A stretch of 64,000 nt of DNA from Roseateles sp. YR242. Its GTDB lineage: Bacteria > Pseudomonadota > Gammaproteobacteria > Burkholderiales > Burkholderiaceae_C. A program made the position numbers and the translations under genes. Of the stretch, positions 16,599 through 23,368 are shown in pieces (positions within the stretch are counted from its first letter, which is position 1; each line of letters begins with the position of its first letter). The notes under the pieces are model-generated. The model saw only the letters and a program-made list of their open reading frames with translations. It searched no databases and was not told where the DNA came from. The DNA is taken from positions 1 to 64,000 of the forward strand of contig NZ_FOAV01000018.1 of assembly GCF_900109745.1 (NCBI RefSeq). Reading direction: 5' to 3'.

Positions 16599-17123
16599 TC
16601 AGTGCTTGGCCTGCTCCTGCGCCAGCAATTCTTCCTTGCGCTGCGCGATGCGTTCGCCCAGTTCGGCCATATCCAAGCCTGACTTCTTCGCCTTGGGGAA
16701 CATCTCGTTTTGCTCCTCCTTGACGTGGTGCTTGACCCACTCGCTCATGACCTTGACCTTGGCGTCATAGTCTTCGCCGCCAGGCTCGACGCCTTCAACG
16801 GCAGCGATCAGGTCCTTGATGCTTTGGTGCTCTACCCGCGCTTCGGGGACGAGCTCCTTGTCCTTCAGCGCTGCCTGAACTTCCGGATAGAAGATCTCTT
16901 CTTCCACCTGAGCGTGCACGGTCAGTTCCAGGCAGATCTGTGCGACCAGCTGCTTCTTCTTCGCCGTGGAGCGAGATTTCTCGAACTGGTCGAAGAGCTC
17001 ACTGACCAGCTTGTGATCTGCGCGCAGCAAGGCGACGGCATCCGGCGTCTTGGTACGGGGGGCCGCTGCGCTGCGGGTGGCGGTTTTGCGGCTGGGTTGG
17101 GTTCTGGGCGTGGTGGACGGCAT
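16599..17123 (-). CDS. Hemerythrin HHE domain protein
   Basis: About 174 residues with a basic Ser/Thr/Pro-rich N-terminal tail, then a hemerythrin four-helix domain that binds a di-iron centre. The iron ligands fit [17 protein letters not shown] (His), [13 protein letters not shown] (His and Glu), [11 protein letters not shown] (His) and [12 protein letters not shown] (His and Glu). ATG 17123 has AGGAGAA seven bases upstream and is preferred over the longer open frame. The protein may bind O2 or NO or buffer iron; its role is unknown. It lies between SDR and PPC-domain genes on the same strand. Confidence 0.9.
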   Translation of the reverse strand: MPSTTPRTQPSRKTATRSAAAPRTKTPDAVALLRADHKLVSELFDQFEKSRSTAKKKQLVAQICLELTVHAQVEEEIFYPEVQAALKDKELVPEARVEHQSIKDLIAAVEGVEPGGEDYDAKVKVMSEWVKHHVKEEQNEMFPKAKKSGLDMAELGERIAQRKEELLAQEQAKH

Positions 17124-17206
17124 GGAAGTTCTCCTGGCGATGATGGCTGGGTTCGGCGAGCCACGTTGGTCCGCCTCAGCAACTGATCTGGCAAGCCCGA
17201 TGCCCA

Positions 17207-17647
17207 CTAGCGCGCGGTGGGGTCGATGAGGCTGATGCCCGATGCTGCGTCGAAGCGCCGGCGGAGATGCGTGGGCGCGTCGCTGGCGATGACCTCCAGC
17301 GTCGGGCGCACGTGCGCCTCCAGCAGATGCCCGCCAACGGTGGACCCATCCCGCCGGCCGAGCACGGCGTGCAGATGGACTTTGGGCGTATCGCCGTCCA
17401 GGGCGATGTCGCCGAGCAGCGAAAGCACCTGGACCTGCTCATCCACAGGGATTCGCAGGTACTCCTTGCGCTCCCAGTCGAAGTAGCCCACGACAGCGCT
17501 TTCAAATGCGCCGATGGCGCGCAGGCTGCATGCGGTCAGGGCGTTTTCCTGCGCAAAGCGCTGCAGCACCGTCATCACTTCGTCGCCGGTCTCGAACACC
17601 AGAACGAAAGTCCGTTCAGGCACGTCGGTCAATTTCCTGGCTTTCAT
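17207..17647 (-). CDS. PPC/DUF296 domain DNA-binding-like protein
   Basis: A 146-residue single-domain protein of the PCC/DUF296 family, also found in plant AT-hook proteins. It shows FVLVFETGDEVMTVLQRFA at the N-terminus, ACSLRAIGAFESAVVGYFD in the middle, and PKVHLHAVLGRRDGSTVGGH followed by LLEAHVRPTLEVI, which carries the conserved His residues (H-x-H and GGH) of a metal site in bacterial structures. The biological role in bacteria is not established. Confidence 0.88.
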   Translation of the reverse strand: MKARKLTDVPERTFVLVFETGDEVMTVLQRFAQENALTACSLRAIGAFESAVVGYFDWERKEYLRIPVDEQVQVLSLLGDIALDGDTPKVHLHAVLGRRDGSTVGGHLLEAHVRPTLEVIASDAPTHLRRRFDAASGISLIDPTAR

Positions 17648-17711
17648 CAGCCGCTCCCGCAGGTCTTGAAATGCACGCTGCAGAGCAAGCGGGACGCCCG
17701 AGAGAGATTCC

Positions 17712-17924
17712 CTAGTCTCGCTGCTTCGACACCCGCCGCACCTCGCCGTCGTACCGGCCCTTGCTTACGCTGTTCCGGTCCACACACCGTTGATATTCGG
17801 CCTGGTTGGGCTGCGAAAGACACTGGGTGCGAGACGCCGCCTGGAGGGGCTCGTAGAGCCCATCCGGCGTCACGCCACAGCCGGCCAAGCCAAGCACCAG
17901 ACCGAAGGCGGCGATGCGCCGCAT
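17712..17924 (-). CDS. Small lipoprotein
   Basis: A 70-residue protein beginning MRRIAAFGLVLGLAGCGV, a textbook lipoprotein signal with lipobox LAGC and Cys16. The mature part is short and polar with two further Cys residues (TQCLSQPN, YQRCVDRN) that could form a disulphide. ATG 17945 (seven residues longer) is an alternative start. It is probably anchored in the outer membrane. No family is recognised. Confidence 0.65.
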   Translation of the reverse strand: MRRIAAFGLVLGLAGCGVTPDGLYEPLQAASRTQCLSQPNQAEYQRCVDRNSVSKGRYDGEVRRVSKQRD

Positions 17925-18070
17925 GGCGAAGTGATGATCGTACATGGGCGAACTGTAGCCTTGGAGGCCGTAGGCGCGAAGGCGGTGCCAAAGCATCGGC
18001 CAATTGGGGGTGCGCGTTTGCGGCCTCCTCAGCCACGATGGCCGGCTACAACGACCGCATGGAGTCTGCG

Positions 18071-19069
18071 ATGAGTTTCGCCACCAGCCTCGCCCGTGGC
18101 GCGGGTGCACTTCTTCTGGGTTTGCTGGCCCACACCCTCACCCTGGCCGCTGCCGATGTCTCGCAGGTCCCGCCGCCGGGCATCTATCGCTTCAGAGTCG
18201 GGCAGCTGGATGTGACGGCGCTGTCGGACGGCACGCATCCGTTTCCGGTCGACACGGTCATGGTCGGCGCAAGCGGGCCGGAAATCGGAGACGCCCTGGA
18301 GCACGATTTCCTCGACCGACCGCCGGCGGGTTCCATCAATGCCTTCCTCATCAACACAGGGAAGAGGCTGATTCTTGTGGATGCAGGCGCAGGCGCGCTG
18401 TACGGCGATTGTTGCGGGCAGGTGGTGCAGCAAATTAGGGCTGCGGGCTACTTGCCGGAGCAGGTGGACCTGGTGCTCCTCACCCATCTGCACAAGGACC
18501 ACGTAGGCGGTATCACCAGCGGCGGGCGGGCGGTTTTCCCCAACGCGGTGGTGAGGGCCTCAAAGACTGATGTGGACTATTGGACTTCAGCCGCCGCCAA
18601 GGCAAAGGCGCCGGAGTTCCTGTCGACGTTCTTCGATGCGGCAGCCGCTTCGCTGGCGCCCTACAAGGCGGCGGGACGGCTGCAACCGATCTCCGGGCCC
18701 GGCCCCATCGAAGATGGAGTGGAGGTGCTGGCCTCGCCGGGGCACACCCCCGGCCACCTGAGCTTTGCATTCACCAGCCGGGGGCAGACGCTTGTGGTGG
18801 TCGGCGACTTGGTCCACGTGGCGGCTCTGCAGCTCCCGCATCCAGAGGTCACGGTGACGTACGACTCGGACGGTGCCGAAGCGCGCAAGACACGGGTCGG
18901 CCTGCTTCAATCGGCCGCAGAGAGGTGCTACCTCGTGGCGGCGGCCCACATCTCCTTCCCGGGCGTGGGCCACGTCCGCAAGGCCGGTAATGCCTTTGAA
19001 TGGGTGCCGCTGAACTATGAAGCGGCGCCGACACGGGTGAAAGGTGCCACGCTCGAAAAGTCCCCTTGA
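18071..19069 (+). CDS. Exported metallo-beta-lactamase-fold hydrolase
   Basis: A 332-residue MBL-fold protein with a Sec signal peptide (ATSLARGAGALLLGLLAHTL, cleavage near AAA-DV). The metal motif H-x-H-x-D-H is intact in LLTHLHKDHVGG, with SPGHTPGHLSF (His) and VVVGDLVHV (Asp) completing the two-metal site, and AAHISFPGVGH at the end. The domain layout resembles lactonases and quorum-quenching-type hydrolases such as the AidC/AHL-lactonase group, but the substrate cannot be told. ATG 18071 has GGAG eight bases upstream; ATG 18059 and 18037 are alternatives. Confidence 0.88.
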   Translation: MSFATSLARGAGALLLGLLAHTLTLAAADVSQVPPPGIYRFRVGQLDVTALSDGTHPFPVDTVMVGASGPEIGDALEHDFLDRPPAGSINAFLINTGKRLILVDAGAGALYGDCCGQVVQQIRAAGYLPEQVDLVLLTHLHKDHVGGITSGGRAVFPNAVVRASKTDVDYWTSAAAKAKAPEFLSTFFDAAAASLAPYKAAGRLQPISGPGPIEDGVEVLASPGHTPGHLSFAFTSRGQTLVVVGDLVHVAALQLPHPEVTVTYDSDGAEARKTRVGLLQSAAERCYLVAAAHISFPGVGHVRKAGNAFEWVPLNYEAAPTRVKGATLEKSP

Positions 19070-19123
19070 GTCGAAGGGACCTGCTGCACAACGCCTCGCA
19101 GCCGATGGCCTCGCTTTCCCAAG

Positions 19124-19278
19124 AACTTCTGCATAGCTCCTCGCGGCCGATTTGACCCCGCTTCGGGCGGTCCGCAGCGTTGCAAATCCTCGCCATAGCG
19201 CCCGCTATGGCTGTGGTTTGCGCCTTGCGTCCCATCCGAATCAGAGTCACCTCGGCTCGCGGGAGTTATGCAGACGTT
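19124..19278. repeat. MITE-like element with long imperfect terminal inverted repeats
   Basis: The left arm AACTTCTGCATAGCTCC.. (from 19124) matches the reverse complement of the right end (..GGGAGTTATGCAGACGTT, to 19278) over about 40 bases with some mismatches. An internal perfect palindrome, CCATAGCGCCCGCTATGG, lies at about 19193-19210. No ORF is present. The right half recurs at 43242-43337. It sits between the MBL gene and the stop of the next minus-strand gene and may double as a terminator. Confidence 0.6.
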
Positions 19279-19280
19279 CC

Positions 19281-20237
19281 CTAGCGCTTTCTCACAAACG
19301 CTGCATAGTCACCCGTTTCGAACGCGCGCTGGAACTGTTCGGCCACGGCTTGCGCCTTGGCGCGTTGAGGCGAGCCCTCGGGCCAACGCTCCAGCACTTC
19401 GGAGGCATAGCTGCCGTCACAGACGCTGCTGTACAGGCAACTGGTCATCAAACGAAGATCCTCCGACTGGTTCTGCTGATCGGTGCTCGCGTTGAAGGCT
19501 GCCAGCGTCATTGCACGGGCCAGGAGGTCCCGGTTCTCCGGCGTATTCAGCTCATCGTCCCGAAACCGGTATCGGCTTCGAAGAACCACCGCAGCACTTT
19601 GAAGCTGTCCTTGCTCGGCCAGCGCCTTCAAGCTGGTGGCCAGGTCTTTGCTCGGATCCAGAAGCAATTGCATGGCTTCCTGATACGCCTTTGCTGAGCT
19701 GTCATCAGACTTCGGTTGATCGCTCTCCAGATCATCGGCAAAGGGGCGGCATCGGGCTTCAATCTTCTGGGCGCTCATCGCCTGAAGCGACTCAGCGTGC
19801 CCCTCTCGGCCCACATTCCTGGCCCGTTGGGAGGCCCGCAGCGACGCATAGGCCGGATCGGTGTATCGCTGCAGTGCCTGGAGCGCCTCTCGGCACTGGT
19901 ACGTGACCTGCTCCGCCATGGCATAGGCGCCCGGGCCGCCCTGCTGCCGCATCTGGGTGACGAAGGCCAGCGGGTTTGGCGAGGTCATGCCTATCGCCAA
20001 CGGATTCCGTTGCGCCGGCGGCGTCTTTTGCGAATCGTCCTTCGGCGTGAGCTCGGGCCTTCCCAGCTGCACGGTGGGCCCGTCATGGGCTTGGGCGGCG
20101 GCGCCGTCTGCCGACCTGCGCGTTCCATCAGCCGCATCGTCAGAGGAGCGCTTGAGAACAAATGCCCCTCCCGCCATCAAGACGAAGGCCGCCAGAATTA
20201 CCACCGTCCACTTGCTGACGGGAATGGGGAATCTCAT
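19281..20237 (-). CDS. Membrane-anchored protein of unknown function
   Basis: A 318-residue protein with one N-terminal transmembrane helix (WTVVILAAFVLMAGGAFVLK) and a long, polar, Ala/Gln-rich periplasmic region containing several Cys residues (TYQCREALQALQRY, ARCRPFADD, TSCLYSSVCDG). The helical C-terminal half has no recognised domain. It may be a periplasmic scaffold. Start ATG 20237 places the helix at the N-terminus. It is divergent from the winged-helix STAND regulator, and its stop touches the MITE-like repeat. Confidence 0.7.
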   Translation of the reverse strand: MRFPIPVSKWTVVILAAFVLMAGGAFVLKRSSDDAADGTRRSADGAAAQAHDGPTVQLGRPELTPKDDSQKTPPAQRNPLAIGMTSPNPLAFVTQMRQQGGPGAYAMAEQVTYQCREALQALQRYTDPAYASLRASQRARNVGREGHAESLQAMSAQKIEARCRPFADDLESDQPKSDDSSAKAYQEAMQLLLDPSKDLATSLKALAEQGQLQSAAVVLRSRYRFRDDELNTPENRDLLARAMTLAAFNASTDQQNQSEDLRLMTSCLYSSVCDGSYASEVLERWPEGSPQRAKAQAVAEQFQRAFETGDYAAFVRKR

Positions 20238-20310
20238 TGGAAGGTGTTCTCAGAAGTGTTGTTGATGGACGGGGCTCAAAAGGGCGACGGTACCTTCCTG
20301 GCTGAGCCAG

Positions 20311-20340
20311 GTCGATCCGGGTCGATCCGGGTCGATCCAG
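20311..20340. promoter_or_regulatory. Three 10-bp direct repeats GTCGATCC(G/A)G
   Basis: Three head-to-tail copies of a 10-base unit (two identical, one with a single change) lie in the 200-bp region between the divergent 318-residue gene and the winged-helix STAND gene, about 100 bp before the latter's ATG. The exact 10-bp period puts every copy on the same DNA face, as expected for OmpR-type winged-helix dimers. A role in autoregulation is inferred. Confidence 0.5.
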
Positions 20341-20438
20341 GGGACGCCAAATCTTGTAACGCGCCCCGCTGGCGATCTCCCCCTCGACCAGCTAGCATCC
20401 TGACCCGTATCTTTTGCGATGAAACATCCTCGCGCCCC

Positions 20439-21920
20439 ATGATTGCTGGTCCGGACGTTCAGGTCTATGTGTTTGACGGCTTCACGCTTGACGTGAGCCG
20501 TCGCTCGCTGTCGCTTGGACCCAACGAAGTGACCCTGGGCAGCCGGGCACTGGACCTGCTCATCGCGCTGGTGGAACAGGCGGGGGACGTGCTGAGCCGG
20601 GAGCACCTGGTGGCGCGTGTCTGGCCACGCACCATCGTGGAGGACTCCAGCTTGCGTGTGCATGTGGCCGCGCTGCGCAAGGCGCTGGGGGAGAGGGACA
20701 GCGGACGCGGCTATATCGCCAATGTGCCGGGCCGCGGCTACAGCTTCGTCGCCCCTGTGGTGCGCCAACGCCGCAGCCAGCCAACCCCGGCTACGGCGTC
20801 GCCAGTTGCCACCGTGCCGTCCCGGCCGCTGCTGCCTCGCCTCATCGGCCGTGAACCGACCCTGATCACCCTCTCGACGATGCTGCAGCGCTGCCCCATC
20901 GTGAGCCTGGTCGGCCCGGGCGGCATGGGCAAGACCAGCGTGGCCCAGCAGGCGCTGGCCCGTTTTGCTCCGGGCTTCGCCAGCGGTGGCAGCTGGATCG
21001 ACCTGTCGCAGGTCGCCATCGGCGGGGTTTTCCCCCACGTGGCCGTGGCGCTGGGTCAGCCTGGCGCGAGCCTGCCCACGCTGGCCGCTGCCTTGCGGCA
21101 GACCGAGCAACTGATCATCCTGGACAACTGCGAGCATGTGCTGGAAGAGGCCGCCACGCTGGCCGAAGCCATCACCGGCCAGGCGCCCCAGGTGCGCCTG
21201 ATCTGCACCAGCCGCGAGCCGTTGAACGCGACCGGCGAGCATGTGCTGCGCCTGGAACCGCTCGCCACCGTGCCCGCCCAGGCGCAGACACTGGCGGAGG
21301 CATTGCAGTTCTCCGCCCTGGCCCTGTTTGTGGAACGCGCCCGTGCAGCGGCGGATACGGTGGTGTTCGACGATGCCGACCTGCCAGACCTCCGTGAACT
21401 GTGCCGCCAGCTCGACGGCGTCCCGCTGGCCCTGGAACTGGCGGCCTGGCGCATACCGGCCGTCGGCCTGAAGGGCCTGCTGGCACGGCCGGAGGATTGG
21501 CTGCTGCTGCTGAACCGCGGCCGCCGAGGCGCCCAGCCACGTCACCAATCCCTGCGCGCCACGATGGACTGGAGTTACGGGCTGCTCGACGACGCGGAGC
21601 GCCAGGTGCTGTGCGGCCTGGCCGTGTTTGACGCGCGCTTCTCGCTGACCAGCGCGGCCGCCGTGGCGGCACGGCCGCCTGGGCCCGCCAGCGTCGAAGA
21701 AATCGTGCTGCGCCTGGTGGACAAATCCCTGCTGCAGCCCTGCTTGCACGGGCTGGGCACCGACGATGGCCCTTGCTACCAACTGCCGCACGCCGTACGT
21801 CTGTACGCGCTGGAACGCTTGGCCGAGTCGCCGGAGGCTGGCGCTGTCCACGCCCGCCATGCGCTGGATCTGCAACGCCTGGCCGTCCGCACCGGCGCGG
21901 CAACGGCGAACGCAGCCTGA
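20439..21920 (+). CDS. Winged-helix STAND ATPase regulator (no TPR region)
   Basis: 493 residues. An OmpR/PhoB-type winged helix spans about 8-106 (GSRALDLLIALVEQAGDVLS, HVAALRKALG, ANVPGRGYSFVAPV). A STAND/NB-ARC-like ATPase follows, with P-loop GPGGMGKTS (159-167), Walker B LIILDNCEHV, sensor TSREPL and the GLP-like VPLALELAAW. It ends shortly after the winged-helix-like ARC2 region, so it lacks the long TPR sensor arm of its paralogue at 26053-29049. Such proteins are ATP-switched activators. It lies 109 bp before an MFS gene that it may control. The frame is open upstream, but ATG 20439 starts the conserved domain. Confidence 0.85.
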   Translation: MIAGPDVQVYVFDGFTLDVSRRSLSLGPNEVTLGSRALDLLIALVEQAGDVLSREHLVARVWPRTIVEDSSLRVHVAALRKALGERDSGRGYIANVPGRGYSFVAPVVRQRRSQPTPATASPVATVPSRPLLPRLIGREPTLITLSTMLQRCPIVSLVGPGGMGKTSVAQQALARFAPGFASGGSWIDLSQVAIGGVFPHVAVALGQPGASLPTLAAALRQTEQLIILDNCEHVLEEAATLAEAITGQAPQVRLICTSREPLNATGEHVLRLEPLATVPAQAQTLAEALQFSALALFVERARAAADTVVFDDADLPDLRELCRQLDGVPLALELAAWRIPAVGLKGLLARPEDWLLLLNRGRRGAQPRHQSLRATMDWSYGLLDDAERQVLCGLAVFDARFSLTSAAAVAARPPGPASVEEIVLRLVDKSLLQPCLHGLGTDDGPCYQLPHAVRLYALERLAESPEAGAVHARHALDLQRLAVRTGAATANAA

Positions 21921-21940
21921 ATGCAGGACGCGGCGGCGAT

Positions 21941-21960
21941 GTGAATCGTCGTGAATCCTG
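21941..21960. promoter_or_regulatory. Two 10-bp GTGAATC direct repeats before MFS gene
   Basis: GTGAATCGTC and GTGAATCCTG are adjacent, with an exact 10-bp period, 70-89 bp upstream of the MFS start. The same motif and period occur before the TonB receptor and the hydrolase. A binding site for one of the local winged-helix regulators is inferred. Confidence 0.5.
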
Positions 21961-22029
21961 GGTGCGCAATGCCTGTGACGCTGACGCCATGGCTTATGGT
22001 CCGGCGCTCCAAGGAACAGGAAGCAGATT

Positions 22030-23358
22030 TTGGCCGCCATTCACGACTCGCCCGGCATCGCATCGCAGTTGGACCGATTGCCACTGACACGGATGCATGT
22101 CGGCCTGGTGCTGGTCTGTACCCTGGCAATGGCTGCGGCCATCAGCGAGATGTCGCTCAGCGGGGCCTTGTCGGCCATCTTCTCCAGCGGGGCCAACAAG
22201 GCCTCTGCGGGCGAGTTGTCCGCGCTGCTGTCCTCGGTCTACGTGGGGGCGGTCATTGGCGCGCCGCTGTTCGGCTGGCTGGCCGACCGGATCGGCCGCA
22301 GGCGGGTGTTGATCGGTGTGCTGCTGTGGACCACCGTCACCTCGTTCGCCGCAAGCTTTGCGCACAACATACTGGAACTCACGGTCTGCCGCGGCCTGTC
22401 GGGCCTGGCGTTGGGCGTGCTGCCGCCGCTGGTGATTGCTCTCCTGGCCGACGTACTGCCTCCGAAACACCGCGGCGAGATGACGTTCTGGTGCATTGCG
22501 TTGTCCACCGTAGGCCCCTTGTGCACGCTGATGTTCCTGCACGGCATGAGCACCTCCTCCTGGCATGGCGGTGAAGCTTGGCGGCTGACCTTCGGCGTGC
22601 TGGGGCTGCTGTGTCTGCTGACGGCCGGGGCCACCGCGCTGCTGCCCGAGTCCCCACGGTTCCTGGAAGTACGAGGGCGTTTGGCGCAAGCCGCGCTTGC
22701 CTTGAGCCGCTTCGAGCATTCGAGGGCGGTGTCCTGGCCAGGGGCATCATCAACCGCCGCGTCTACCGCCATCACCGCATCCGACCCCGCACAAGCCGCC
22801 GGCCCGCAACGCCAGGTCTACGCCTTGTTCGCGCTCAGCCCCTGGGCGACTGCTTCGTTCCCCATCCTGTCCGGTGCGGTGCTGACGCAGCGCGGCTTTG
22901 CGCTCAACGACGCCTTGATGGTGGTGGGTGTCTCCATGGCCGGCCCAATGGCAGGCAACATCATCAGTTCCATGAGCCTGGATCGCATCGACCGGCGGTA
23001 CGGCCTGGCCGGCTGCTCCGTGGTGATGCTGCTGGCGGGTGCCGTGTTCGTGTCGTCCACCGTGGGCTGGCAGGTCCTGGCCGCCGCCGCCGTGTTTGGC
23101 ATGGTGACGTCCATCTACCTCGCGACGCTGAACCTCTACGCCGCCGAACTCTTCCCGACCCAAGGCCGAGGCCGCCGGCTGTCCAGTGCCTGGGCGCTGA
23201 ACCGTGTCGGTGCGGCAGTAGCGCCGCTGTTGCTGGTGCCGTTGCTGCGCAACCAGGGCGCTGAAGCCATGTTCGCTGTGATCGCGTGCACCGTGGTGGC
23301 GGCCATTGCCGTGACCTGCCTCTCCCCGCGTGGCCGGCAGCGGCAGGCAGTGGCCTGA
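22030..23358 (+). CDS. Major facilitator superfamily transporter
   Basis: A 442-residue 12-helix MFS protein resembling the sugar/aromatic-acid group. The loop 2-3 signature is GWLADRIGRRRVL (G-x-x-x-D-R-x-G-R-R), with R-x-x-x-G-x-x-x-G in CRGLSGLALGVLPPLV and a second-half signature in LDRIDRRYGLAG. A PESPRFL motif follows helix 6 as in sugar porters. TTG 22030 is preceded by AGGAAG at good spacing; ATG 22093 is the alternative. The ligand is unknown. It stands just downstream of a winged-helix STAND gene and a GTGAA repeat pair, suggesting regulated transport. Confidence 0.85.
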   Translation: MAAIHDSPGIASQLDRLPLTRMHVGLVLVCTLAMAAAISEMSLSGALSAIFSSGANKASAGELSALLSSVYVGAVIGAPLFGWLADRIGRRRVLIGVLLWTTVTSFAASFAHNILELTVCRGLSGLALGVLPPLVIALLADVLPPKHRGEMTFWCIALSTVGPLCTLMFLHGMSTSSWHGGEAWRLTFGVLGLLCLLTAGATALLPESPRFLEVRGRLAQAALALSRFEHSRAVSWPGASSTAASTAITASDPAQAAGPQRQVYALFALSPWATASFPILSGAVLTQRGFALNDALMVVGVSMAGPMAGNIISSMSLDRIDRRYGLAGCSVVMLLAGAVFVSSTVGWQVLAAAAVFGMVTSIYLATLNLYAAELFPTQGRGRRLSSAWALNRVGAAVAPLLLVPLLRNQGAEAMFAVIACTVVAAIAVTCLSPRGRQRQAVA

Positions 23359-23368
23359 GTGCGTGCAT

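Noticed and set aside
17267-18070. Long upstream extension of the metallo-beta-lactamase-fold frame
   Set aside because: The first 268 codons run antisense to the PPC and lipoprotein genes; the signal peptide at 18071 marks the real start.
20250-22040. 596-residue minus-strand open frame
   Set aside because: It lies antisense to the winged-helix STAND gene; composition is repetitive Gln/Gly/His/Arg and no domain is visible.
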